The notes: generated by a model from the letters alone, not told the origin. Shown: positions 1 through 5,656, numbered from the stretch's first letter. The stretch is DNA of 10,109 nucleotides from Pseudorhodobacter antarcticus (GCA_945897655.1 CAMDHB010000096.1:1-10109); one strand, 5' to 3'. Program-made: numbers and translations.

Positions 1-240
1 CGTCTGCCCATCACCTTTGTCGTCTGGAACAACGCGGCCTTTGGCGAGATTGCCGATGCGATGCGCGGTGCCAATACCGAGGTGATCGGCTGCCACCCCA
101 GCCCCCTGCGCCTGGAGCCCTTTGCCGCCGCCTGCGATCTACCGTTCACCTCTGTTCCGCAAGACCCCGAGGTGCTGCATTGGGCGCTGACGCAGGCCAA
201 CGACGGGCCAAGGCTGATCGAAATTCGCGTCGGTCGCTGA
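1..240 (+). CDS. Thiamine-diphosphate-dependent enzyme, C-terminal fragment (acetolactate synthase / 2-oxoacid decarboxylase superfamily)
   Basis: The window opens inside this gene; 79 C-terminal residues and a TGA stop are present. The fragment begins RLPITFVVWNNAAFGEI, which fits the end of the C-terminal ThDP-binding domain: a hydrophobic beta strand, an Asn-Asn pair and an F/Y-G-E-I turn following the GDG...NN cofactor motif. The remainder (LRLEPFAAACDLPFTSV, then a helix and GPRLIEIRV) is the usual last strand-helix-strand of this fold. The WNN..(F/Y)GEI wording recalls 5-guanidino-2-oxopentanoate decarboxylase (AruI) and acetolactate-synthase-like paralogues rather than IlvB, but substrate cannot be decided from this piece. 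It reads rightwards and is followed by a repeat-rich spacer. The family is fairly secure; the specific reaction is open. Confidence 0.75.
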   Translation, partial: RLPITFVVWNNAAFGEIADAMRGANTEVIGCHPSPLRLEPFAAACDLPFTSVPQDPEVLHWALTQANDGPRLIEIRVGR

Positions 241-247
241 CACCGGA

Positions 248-272
248 CCGGGGGAGTTTCACACCCCCCCGG
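248..272 (+). terminator. GC-rich hairpin downstream of the ThDP-enzyme gene
   Basis: CCGGGGG (248-254) pairs perfectly with CCCCCGG (266-272) around an 11-base loop, beginning 8 bases after the stop at 240. No U-run follows directly; the nearest T-rich stretch is TATTTT at 287-292. It probably ends or protects the upstream transcript, but the missing U-tract makes intrinsic termination uncertain. Confidence 0.4.
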
Positions 273-278
273 ACCCCT

Positions 279-342
279 CGGTGGAGTATTTTGACCAGAA
301 TGAAGGTATACCGCCTTTCATTCTGGCCCCAATATCCCCGCG
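279..342. repeat. Head-to-head inverted pair of a ~28-base intergenic unit
   Basis: CCAGAATGAAGG at 295-306 is mirrored by CCTTTCATTCTGG at 314-326, giving a 12-bp stem with one bulged T and a short TATACCG loop. Similarity continues outward. Read rightwards the left unit (279-306) is CGGTGGAGTATTTTGA plus the stem arm; read leftwards the right unit (342-314) is CGCGGGGATATTGGGG plus its arm. About 20 of 28 positions agree. The window therefore holds two divergently oriented copies of one unit and not just a simple hairpin. It lies between the convergent ThDP-enzyme and lrp genes, where it could act as a terminator or mRNA-protecting structure. My impression is that such units are dispersed in Rhodobacterales spacers, but only this pair is visible here. 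Confidence 0.55.
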
Positions 343-385
343 CGGCGCGCCTCACCCGAGCCGGTTGGCCGAAGGCCAGAGGCGA

Positions 386-412
386 GAAAAAACAAACGCG
401 GCGGAACGCCGC
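386..412 (-). terminator. Rho-independent terminator of lrp
   Basis: On the minus strand, starting 10 bases after the lrp stop, GCGGCG (412-407) pairs with CGCCGC (403-398) across a 3-base loop and is followed by GTTTGTTTTTTC (397-386). A GC stem with a strong U-run is a textbook intrinsic terminator for the leftward gene. Confidence 0.8.
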
Positions 413-421
413 TCCGCTGGA

Positions 422-928
422 TCAACCGCCTTGGGCGGGGCGCGGCTGGCGGGATTCGAGCACCTCGAACGGCAGGCCGGGGGCGTCTTTGGCACAGCGG
501 ATGACGAGGGAGGTTTTCACATTGGCCACCGTCTCGGCCTTGAGCAGGTGTTCGGTCAGAAAGCTTTGAAAGCTGGACAGGTCGGGGGCCACGCATTTCA
601 GGATGAAGTCGATCTCGCCATTCAGCATGTGGCATTCACGGACCAAGGGCCAGGCGCGGCAGCGCGCTTCGAACGCGGCAAGATCGGCCTCGGCCTGAGA
701 GTTCAGGCGCACCATGGCAAAGACCTGCACCTCGAACCCCAGATCGCGGGCGTTGATATCGGCATGATAGCCGCGGATCAGGCCCGCCTCCTCCAACGCG
801 CGCACCCGGCGCAGGCAGGGTGGCGCTGAAATCCCGACACGAGAGGCCAGTTCGACGTTGGTCATGCGGCCATCGGCCTGCAACTCGGCCAGGATCTTGC
901 GGTCGATCAGATCAAGTTTTGCGGCCAA
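422..928 (-). CDS. Lrp/AsnC family transcriptional regulator
   Basis: A 168-residue protein of normal length for the family. An N-terminal winged helix-turn-helix covers about residues 4-58 (LDLIDRKILAEL, then TNVELASRVGIS and CLRRVRALEEAGLI). A RAM/ligand-sensing domain covers about 65-147, including the MLNGEIDFIL strand-turn where the Gly-Asp region lines the effector pocket. Such proteins form dimers to octamers and sense amino acids. The start is TTG at 928-926: no ATG precedes the HTH, GGGAG sits 7 bases upstream, and an in-frame TAA lies 27 bases upstream. It is transcribed divergently from trxB across a 159-base AT-richer spacer, so autoregulation and an effect on trxB are possible but inferred. 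A clear intrinsic terminator follows. The effector and regulon cannot be read from sequence. Confidence 0.93.
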   Translation of the reverse strand: MAAKLDLIDRKILAELQADGRMTNVELASRVGISAPPCLRRVRALEEAGLIRGYHADINARDLGFEVQVFAMVRLNSQAEADLAAFEARCRAWPLVRECHMLNGEIDFILKCVAPDLSSFQSFLTEHLLKAETVANVKTSLVIRCAKDAPGLPFEVLESRQPRPAQGG

Positions 929-1033
929 GGCAGTGCTCCCTTTGGCAATTGCTTAAGCCTTAGCCCCCGTTCGCGCAATAATGTTTCACAACTGCGCAAG
1001 AAATCTTCGCATAGCGCCTTTGCATCCGCAGCC

Positions 1034-1062
1034 TTGCTGCCCTTTGCCGCACGTCATATATC
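1034..1062 (+). promoter_or_regulatory. Sigma-70-type promoter of trxB
   Basis: TTGCTG (1034-1039), a 17-base spacer, then TATATC (1057-1062) gives a good match to -35/-10 elements, with transcription predicted to begin near 1069 and a leader of about 20 bases before the ATG at 1088. A TTG at 1034 could in principle extend the reading frame, but it coincides with the -35 box, which argues for the downstream start. Confidence 0.6.
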
Positions 1063-1087
1063 CAATGCACAGCTGAAGGGGGCCGAC

Positions 1088-2026
1088 ATGGGCGAGACAC
1101 GACACACACGGGTTCTGATCATCGGGTCGGGTCCTGCCGGATATACCGCCGCCGTCTATGCATCCCGAGCCATGCTGAACCCCATCCTGGTACAAGGCAT
1201 GCAGCCCGGCGGCCAGTTGACCATCACGACCGAGGTCGAGAACTGGCCCGGTGACACCCATGTTCAGGGCCCCGACCTGATGGTACGGATGGAGGCCCAT
1301 GCATCGGCGATGGGGGCTGAGGTGATCACGGACATCATCACCGATCTTGATCTGTCCACGCGTCCCTTTGTGGCCCAATCCGACAGTGGCACGGTCTTTA
1401 CTGCTGATGCCGTCATTCTGGCCACGGGCGCGCAGGCTAAATGGTTGGGGATACCGAGCGAGGAAAAGTTCAAGGGGTTTGGCGTGTCGGCCTGTGCCAC
1501 CTGTGATGGGTTTTTCTATCGCGGCCGCGAGATTGTGGTGATTGGGGGCGGCAACACTGCCGTCGAAGAAGCGCTGTTCCTGACCAATTTCGCCAGCACG
1601 GTCACGCTGATCCACCGCCGCGACACGTTGCGCGCCGAAAAGATCATGCAGGACCGGCTGTTCAAGCATCCAAAGATCAGGATGCTGTGGAACCACGAGG
1701 TGACTGAAGTGGTGGGCACCGAGGCGCCCCTGGGCGTGACGGGCGTGCGCGCGCGCAATGTGATTACGGGGGCTGAGCATATCGTGCCCTGCGAAGGGTT
1801 CTTTGTCGCCATTGGCCATGCGCCCGCGTCCGAACTGGTCAAGGATCAGTTGCCCCTGCACCATGGCGGCTATGTGCAAGTTGAACCCGGCAGCACGCGC
1901 ACGGCAATTCCGGGAGTTTTTGCGGCGGGTGATCTGACGGATCATGTTTACCGTCAGGCTGTTACGAGTGCGGGCATGGGCTGCATGGCGGCGCTGGATG
2001 CGGAACGGTGGCTGGCCGGGCATTGA
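1088..2026 (+). CDS. trxB: Thioredoxin-disulfide reductase (NADPH, FAD)
   Basis: This cytoplasmic flavoenzyme passes electrons from NADPH through FAD and a Cys pair to thioredoxin, which in turn serves ribonucleotide reductase, PAPS reductase and disulfide repair. The protein has 312 residues, standard for the low-Mr class. Visible motifs are the FAD dinucleotide fold GSGPAG (13-18), the redox centre CATC (Cys136, Cys139, at the E. coli positions), the NADPH fold GGGNTA (153-158), HRR (176-178) for the NADP 2'-phosphate, and the C-terminal FAD motif with GD at 281-282. The ATG at 1088 is chosen because GAAGGGGG precedes it by about 6 bases and a promoter lies just upstream. It is divergent from the lrp-type gene and appears monocistronic. 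Downstream sat-cysC feeds a thioredoxin-dependent pathway, so the proximity is functionally sensible. Confidence 0.97.
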   Translation: MGETRHTRVLIIGSGPAGYTAAVYASRAMLNPILVQGMQPGGQLTITTEVENWPGDTHVQGPDLMVRMEAHASAMGAEVITDIITDLDLSTRPFVAQSDSGTVFTADAVILATGAQAKWLGIPSEEKFKGFGVSACATCDGFFYRGREIVVIGGGNTAVEEALFLTNFASTVTLIHRRDTLRAEKIMQDRLFKHPKIRMLWNHEVTEVVGTEAPLGVTGVRARNVITGAEHIVPCEGFFVAIGHAPASELVKDQLPLHHGGYVQVEPGSTRTAIPGVFAAGDLTDHVYRQAVTSAGMGCMAALDAERWLAGH

Positions 2027-2138
2027 CCGACCAACCGAACGGGCATTCGTTTTTGCAGCCCAAGCATGGAACGCAGTCCCATAACAACTGTTCTTGCGAC
2101 ATTTTCGACCTTTTTTCGCTCATTTTGACTGGCTTGGG

Positions 2139-2166
2139 TTGATATTTGGTCGCAGTACGGTCTAAA
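2139..2166 (+). promoter_or_regulatory. Candidate promoter of sat-cysC
   Basis: The 196-base spacer after trxB holds TTGATA (2139-2144), a 16-base spacer and TCTAAA (2161-2166), the best -35/-10 pair I could find, leaving a leader of about 50 bases. The preceding 2100-2130 region is T-rich and could be an UP-like or regulator-binding segment. No operator with clear symmetry was seen. The rest of the spacer holds no gene I can support. Confidence 0.4.
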
Positions 2167-2222
2167 GGCGCGCGAGCGGTGGTGACCGGCCGCCTGCACT
2201 TGCCCCAAGTAGAGAGCATCCG

Positions 2223-3935
2223 ATGTTGAATTCGAACCTTGCCCCAATTCCCGAGCTATTTGTTTCCGCCGAAGCTGCCGCCAAGTTGAAGATTGAAGCA
2301 GGTGCGATGCCGTCGTGGGATCTGACCCCGCGTCAGGCCTGCGATCTGGAAATGCTGATGAACGGCGGGTTTCATCCGTTGAAGGGCTTCCATTCCGAAG
2401 CCGATTACAACGGTGTCGTGGAAAACATGCGTACGGCGGATGGCACGCTGTGGCCTATTCCGATCACGCTGGATGTGTCGGAAAAGTTTGCGGATGGCGT
2501 GGCGCTGGGCGGCAAGATCGCACTGCGCGATGCCGAGGGGGTTATTCTGGCCGTGATGACGGTCACGGACCGCTGGACGCCCAACAAGAAGGTCGAGGCG
2601 GAAAAGGTATTTGGCTATGGCGCTGACGATCTGGCGCACCCCGCGATCCATTATCTGCACAACGTGGCTGGCCCGGTTTATCTGGGTGGCCCGGTTGAGG
2701 GGCTTCAGGCGCCGATCCACTATGATTTCAAAGCGCGCCGCGACACGCCGAACGAGTTGCGCGCCTATTTCCGCAAGGTGGGCTGGGACAAGGTCGTGGC
2801 CTTTCAGACCCGCAACCCCTTGCACCGCGCGCATCAGGAACTGACGTTCCGCGCCGCCAAGGAAGCGCAGGCCAACCTGCTGATCCACCCGATCGTCGGC
2901 ATGACCAAGCCGGGCGATGTGGACCATTTCACCCGCGTGCGCTGCTATGAGGCGGTGATCGACAAGTATCCGCAATCGACCACCACCATGTCGCTGCTGA
3001 ACCTGGCGATGCGCATGGCTGGCCCGCGTGAGGCTGTCTGGCATGGCCTGATCCGCAAGAACCACGGTGTCACCCATTTCATCGTGGGCCGTGATCATGC
3101 GGGCCCCGGCAAGAACAGCCAGGGCAAGGATTTCTACGGCCCCTATGACGCCCAGACCCTGTTTCAAGAGCATGAGGCCGAGATCGGCGTCAAGATGGTC
3201 GATTTCAAGCACATGGTTTATGTGCAGGAGCGGGACCAGTATTACCCCGCGAACGAGGTTCCGGAAGGCTGCACTGTGCTGGACATTTCCGGCACCGAAC
3301 TGCGCCGCCGTCTGCGCGAGGGCTTGGACATCCCGGCCTGGTTCTCGTTCCCCGAGGTGGTGACACAGTTGCGCAAGACCAGCCCCGCACGGGACAAGCA
3401 GGGCTTTACCGTGTTCTTCACCGGTCTGTCCGGTTCGGGCAAATCGACCATTGCGAACGCGCTGATGGTCAAGCTGATGGAGATGGGCGGGCGTCCGGTC
3501 ACCCTGCTGGACGGCGATGTGGTGCGCAAGCATCTGTCCAGCGAGTTGGGGTTCAGCAAGGAGCACCGCGACATCAACATCAAGCGGATCGGCTATGTCG
3601 CGTCGGAAATCACAAAGAACGGCGGCATCGCCATTTGTGCGCCGATTGCACCCTATACTGCGACCCGCCGCGCCGTGCGCGAGATGATCGAAAGCTATGG
3701 TGCCTTCATCGAGGTCCATGTGGCGACGAGTGTGGAAGAGTGCGAAAAGCGCGACCGCAAGGGCCTGTACAAGCTGGCGCGCGAAGGCAAGATCAAGGAA
3801 TTCACCGGGATTTCAGATCCCTACGAAGCACCGACCAAGGCCGAACTGGTGCTGCAGACCGAAGGGTTGGACGTGGACCACTGCGCCCATCAGGTGATCC
3901 TGAAGCTGGAAAGCCTGGGGTTGATCAAGGGCTAA
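2223..3935 (+). CDS. Bifunctional sulfate adenylyltransferase / adenylylsulfate kinase
   Basis: A single 570-residue polypeptide carries both steps of sulfate activation: ATP + sulfate to APS, then APS phosphorylation to PAPS. The N-terminal part (about 1-390) is a homo-oligomer-type ATP sulfurylase (not CysN/CysD) with a PUA-like start, the active-site motif QTRNPLHRAH (195-204), GRDHAGPG (289-296) and the late LRRRL helix. The C-terminal part (about 395-570) is an APS kinase with Walker A GLSGSGKST (401-409), the DGD metal/nucleotide motif from 430, FSKEHRDIN for APS binding and the IAPY segment. All catalytic signatures are intact, so the kinase domain should be active, unlike the regulatory kinase-like domain of fungal ATP sulfurylases. 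Only a weak purine stretch (GAGAG, about 8 bases upstream) supports the ATG. The gene stands alone between its own leader and a hairpin-rich 3' end. Confidence 0.96.
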   Translation: MLNSNLAPIPELFVSAEAAAKLKIEAGAMPSWDLTPRQACDLEMLMNGGFHPLKGFHSEADYNGVVENMRTADGTLWPIPITLDVSEKFADGVALGGKIALRDAEGVILAVMTVTDRWTPNKKVEAEKVFGYGADDLAHPAIHYLHNVAGPVYLGGPVEGLQAPIHYDFKARRDTPNELRAYFRKVGWDKVVAFQTRNPLHRAHQELTFRAAKEAQANLLIHPIVGMTKPGDVDHFTRVRCYEAVIDKYPQSTTTMSLLNLAMRMAGPREAVWHGLIRKNHGVTHFIVGRDHAGPGKNSQGKDFYGPYDAQTLFQEHEAEIGVKMVDFKHMVYVQERDQYYPANEVPEGCTVLDISGTELRRRLREGLDIPAWFSFPEVVTQLRKTSPARDKQGFTVFFTGLSGSGKSTIANALMVKLMEMGGRPVTLLDGDVVRKHLSSELGFSKEHRDINIKRIGYVASEITKNGGIAICAPIAPYTATRRAVREMIESYGAFIEVHVATSVEECEKRDRKGLYKLAREGKIKEFTGISDPYEAPTKAELVLQTEGLDVDHCAHQVILKLESLGLIKG

Positions 3936-3943
3936 ACCGGGGT

Positions 3944-3966
3944 GGTGGGGTAGAACCCCACCCTAC
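3944..3966 (-). repeat. REP-like palindrome with GTAG tetranucleotide, copy 1
   Basis: Eight bases after the sat-cysC stop, GGTGGGGT (3944-3951) and ACCCCACC (3955-3962) form an 8-bp stem with a 3-base loop, followed by CTAC. On the minus strand this reads GTAG plus palindrome, the layout of REP elements mobilised by RAYT transposases. A second copy of identical 23-base length lies at 5097-5119. Confidence 0.6.
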
Positions 3967-3982
3967 GCCATGCGATCGGACC

Positions 3983-4008
3983 AACGCCGCCCTTCGGGGC
4001 GGCGTTTT
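3983..4008. terminator. Strong hairpin terminator between convergent sat-cysC and DUF1150 genes
   Basis: AACGCCGCCC (3983-3992), loop TTCG, and GGGCGGCGTT (3997-4006) form a perfect 10-bp stem capped by a UUCG tetraloop. Rightward transcripts get a short U-run (TTTT at 4005-4008); leftward transcripts from the DUF1150 gene, whose stop is 3 bases away, have almost none. Placement between convergent genes suggests a shared terminator, best suited to sat-cysC. Confidence 0.75.
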
Positions 4009-4011
4009 CGT

Positions 4012-4239
4012 TCAGTGCACCGAAACCGGGGCCATGTCGTGCTGGCGGGCCAAGGCGAAGGCCAGTTTGCGGTCGGCGACCAAGGCGACACGTTCGCCAT
4101 TGGGGCGGTGGACGGCGTAAAGCGTCTCGAACCCCTCCGCCTGGGCTTGCAGGTCAGAGGGCAGGTCGGCGACCAGAACCGGGCGCACATAGACGATGGC
4201 GCGTTCGGATTGCGGCAGTCCTTCGTATTTCACGTCCAT
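4012..4239 (-). CDS. DUF1150 family protein, second gene of the hsp20 operon
   Basis: A 75-residue protein starting MDVKYEGLPQ with the core EGFETLYAVHRPNGERVALV followed by a helix with alternating Ala and charged residues. This matches my recollection of DUF1150, a small alphaproteobacterial family of unknown function that typically sits behind an Hsp20 gene. The ATG at 4239 is preceded by GGAGAG about 5 bases away and lies 10 bases after the hsp20 stop, so the two genes should be co-transcribed from the heat-shock promoter. There is no signal peptide, membrane segment or Cys motif. A role as partner or regulator of the small heat-shock protein is inferred only from context. A longer frame begins further upstream inside hsp20, but its N-terminal part overlaps hsp20 out of frame and is not credible. 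Confidence 0.85.
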   Translation of the reverse strand: MDVKYEGLPQSERAIVYVRPVLVADLPSDLQAQAEGFETLYAVHRPNGERVALVADRKLAFALARQHDMAPVSVH

Positions 4240-4249
4240 GACGTCTCTC

Positions 4250-4663
4250 CTATTTGCGGCCAATGCGGATGGTTTGCACAACGGTTTCAGGCGCTTGCCG
4301 GCGCAGGTCGATGTGCAAGAGCCCGTGTTCCAGATGGGCGCCTGCCACCTCGACCCCGTCGGCCAGCACAAAGCTGCGCTGAAAGGCGCGGGCGGCGATG
4401 CCGCGGTGCAGGTAGATGCGTTCGCCCACCTCCTCGGCCTGCCGTCCGCGGACGACCAGCTGCCGGTCCTCGACCGTGATGGCAAGGTCTTCTTCGTGGA
4501 AACCTGCCACGGCGAGGGTGATGCGGTAAGCGTTTTCCGAGGACGCCTCGATGTTGAACGGTGGATAGCCTTCGGACGCGGTTTTCGCGGTCCGTTCGAC
4601 CAGCCGTTCCAACTGTTCAAAGCCCAGAAGGAAGGGATGGGAGCCAAAGGTCAGTTTCGTCAT
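4250..4663 (-). CDS. Small heat-shock protein, Hsp20/alpha-crystallin family (IbpA-like)
   Basis: An ATP-independent holdase that binds unfolding cytoplasmic proteins as large oligomers and hands them to DnaK/ClpB. The protein has 137 residues. The N-terminal arm FLLGFEQLERLVERTAK (11-27) is followed by the alpha-crystallin domain at about 34-124, including YPPFNIE, the ERIYLHRGIAARAFQRSF region (81-98) typical of bacterial class A proteins, and the GLLHIDL strand (114-120). The C-terminal tail ends TIRIGRK, with an I-x-I-like motif (IRI) used for oligomer contacts. ATG at 4663-4661 (MTKL) is chosen because AAGGA (4675-4671) lies 7 bases upstream. ATG at 4669 is only 1 base from that site, and a GTG at 4714 would place the start upstream of the leader hairpin. 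A sigma-32-like promoter and a ROSE-like leader precede it, and a DUF1150 gene follows. Confidence 0.95.
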   Translation of the reverse strand: MTKLTFGSHPFLLGFEQLERLVERTAKTASEGYPPFNIEASSENAYRITLAVAGFHEEDLAITVEDRQLVVRGRQAEEVGERIYLHRGIAARAFQRSFVLADGVEVAGAHLEHGLLHIDLRRQAPETVVQTIRIGRK

Positions 4664-4665
4664 CG

Positions 4666-4722
4666 CCATGTCCTTTTCAAAAGCGACATATGGGGGACGG
4701 GCCCGATCAGGCACCCGCCGCT
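4666..4722 (-). promoter_or_regulatory. ROSE-like RNA thermometer in the hsp20 leader
   Basis: The approximately 59-nt leader can fold into two hairpins. The distal one is CGG..GCCU GAUC GGGC CCG, with a two-base bulge. The proximal one (4693-4666) pairs CCAU-[AU]-GUC-[G]-CUUU with AAAG-GAC-AUGG around a UGA loop. Within it UCGCU pairs with the Shine-Dalgarno AGGA leaving a bulged G, the conserved UYGCU/AGGA arrangement of ROSE thermometers known from rhizobial small heat-shock genes. The ribosome site would be closed at low temperature and open when the bulged helix melts. Pairings were read by eye; no folding energy was calculated. Confidence 0.72.
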
Positions 4723-4729
4723 AGACTGA

Positions 4730-4758
4730 ATATGGGATAAGGGGAGGGACCCCGCAAG
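4730..4758 (-). promoter_or_regulatory. Sigma-32 (RpoH)-type promoter of hsp20
   Basis: On the minus strand CTTGCGG (4758-4752), a 14-base spacer and TCCCATAT (4737-4730) closely match the RpoH pattern CTTGAAA-N11-16-CCCCATNT. Predicted transcription starts near 4722, giving the approximately 59-nt leader that carries the ROSE-like hairpin. Its position before a small heat-shock gene is strong contextual support. Confidence 0.72.
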
Positions 4759-4875
4759 GGCAAGACGCGCGCCAATTTTCTGAGGCAGACCAAAGTTTTC
4801 CACCAGATTCTTCCCCCAAATTCCGCGAATCACTGTATCTTGACCAGCGAGACAGGATTGGACCCAGAACCCGAC

Positions 4876-5094
4876 ATGAATGCGCCCGGCGAATTGAATT
4901 TCGAAGAAATGTTGCGCATTCGTCTTGGTGTCCTGAAACAGGACCACCGCGATCTGGACTATGCCATTCATGCCTTGCAGGAAAGCGCGCGCGGCGATGC
5001 TCTGACACTGCGGCGGTTGAAAAAGCAGAAGCTGGCGCTGAAGGATCAGATCGTGAAGATCGAGGATCAATTGATCCCCGACATCATCGCATAA
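4876..5094 (+). CDS. YdcH / DUF465 family small protein
   Basis: A 72-residue helical protein from MNAPGELNFEEMLRIRLGVL, with a first amphipathic helix, a short turn rich in Gly/Asp (around SARGDAL) and a strongly charged second helix RRLKKQKLALKDQIVKIEDQL ending PDIIA. The Hx-DLD...LRRLKKxKLxLKDxI pattern is that of DUF465 proteins (YdcH/SlyX-like small antiparallel coiled coils), whose function is unknown. The ATG at 4876 is preferred because it matches the usual N-terminus; a TTG at 4840 would add 12 residues but has no ribosome site. No strong Shine-Dalgarno precedes 4876 either (an AGGA sits 18 bases away). A TATCTT at 4836-4841 may be its -10. It is divergent from hsp20 and appears to be a single-gene unit, followed two bases after its stop by the second REP-like palindrome. 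Confidence 0.85.
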   Translation: MNAPGELNFEEMLRIRLGVLKQDHRDLDYAIHALQESARGDALTLRRLKKQKLALKDQIVKIEDQLIPDIIA

Positions 5095-5096
5095 GA

Positions 5097-5119
5097 GTCG
5101 GGGTTAAACCCCGACCTAC
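5097..5119 (-). repeat. REP-like palindrome with GTAG tetranucleotide, copy 2
   Basis: GTCGGGGTT (5097-5105), one unpaired A, AACCCCGAC (5107-5115), then CTAC (5116-5119). Read leftwards it is GTAG plus palindrome, the same 23-base design as 3944-3966. About 17 of 23 bases are identical, and two differences are compensatory (G-C to T-A at positions 2/18, T-A to C-G at 3/17), so the stem is conserved as structure. It starts 2 bases after the DUF465 stop and may also end that transcript. Confidence 0.62.
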
Positions 5120-5120
5120 G

Positions 5121-5147
5121 TTGCGCAGCGCCAAAGCCCGGTATATT
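5121..5147 (+). promoter_or_regulatory. Candidate promoter of purEK
   Basis: TTGCGC (5121-5126) and TATATT (5142-5147) lie in the 82-base spacer before purE. The -10 box is good, but the 15-base spacing is short for sigma-70, so the exact -35 is unsure. No PurR-like operator symmetry was seen. Confidence 0.4.
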
Positions 5148-5176
5148 GCGCGTTTTGAACCGGATAGGAGGCGCGC

Positions 5177-5656
5177 ATGGCGGCAGACGTGGGCATCATC
5201 ATGGGAAGCCAATCTGACTGGCCGACGATGAAGGACGCGGCGGCCATTCTGGATGAATTGGGCGTGACCTATGAAACCCGGATCGTATCTGCCCATCGCA
5301 CACCGGACCGGCTGTGGGACTATGGCAAAGGTGCCGTAGAGCGCGGGCTGCGCGTGATCATTGCCGGGGCGGGCGGGGCTGCGCATTTGCCGGGCATGAT
5401 GGCCAGCAAGACGCGGGTTCCTGTGATTGGCGTACCGGTGCAGACCCGGGCCTTGGGTGGCGTGGACAGCCTGTATTCGATTGTGCAGATGCCCAAGGGC
5501 TTTCCCGTGGCGACGATGGCGATTGGCGGGGCGGCGAATGCGGGGCTGTTGGCGGCGGGGATACTGGCGCTGAACGATCCGGCCCTGGCCGCGCGGCTGG
5601 ATGCCTGGCGGGCGGCGTTGTCGGCGTCCATTCCGGAAGAGCCTGTTGATGACTGA
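5177..5656 (+). CDS. purE: N5-carboxyaminoimidazole ribonucleotide mutase (class I PurE)
   Basis: Converts N5-CAIR made by PurK into CAIR in the sixth stage of de novo purine synthesis, acting as a cytoplasmic octamer. The protein has 159 residues, typical for class I bacterial PurE. GSQSDW (10-15) is the GSxSD phosphate-binding turn. SAHRTP (38-43) carries the catalytic His40, which moves the carboxylate. GAGGAAHLPGMMAS (about 63-76) and the following PVIGVPV strand complete the active site. The start is firm: AGGAGG at 5166-5171 lies 5 bases before ATG. The SD-to-AUG stretch is flanked by TGCGCG (5147-5152) and CGCGCA (5172-5177), which could place the SD in a hairpin loop. The 3' end overlaps purK by 8 bases, implying translational coupling. 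Confidence 0.97.
   Translation: MAADVGIIMGSQSDWPTMKDAAAILDELGVTYETRIVSAHRTPDRLWDYGKGAVERGLRVIIAGAGGAAHLPGMMASKTRVPVIGVPVQTRALGGVDSLYSIVQMPKGFPVATMAIGGAANAGLLAAGILALNDPALAARLDAWRAALSASIPEEPVDD

Noticed and set aside
281..829. Rightward frames across 180-829
   Set aside because: They run through the repeat-rich spacer and antisense to the Lrp-type gene, with no domain resemblance or ribosome site.
2037..2056. Weak hairpin CGAA/TTCG followed by TTTTT after trxB
   Set aside because: The stem is only 4 bp, so a trxB terminator here cannot be supported despite the T-run.
2256..3719. Long open minus-strand frame (487 codons) opposite sat-cysC
   Set aside because: It lies wholly antisense to a gene with intact ATP sulfurylase and APS kinase motifs. 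Its translation is His/Arg/Gln-rich with no recognisable domain, the usual mirror of GC-rich codon bias.
4671..4684. FourU-type thermometer reading of the hsp20 leader (UUUU with AGGA around GAAA)
   Set aside because: That pairing is possible, but it needs two G-U pairs and has no outer stem. The alternative UCGCU/AGGA register gives more pairs, outer helices and the known ROSE bulged G.
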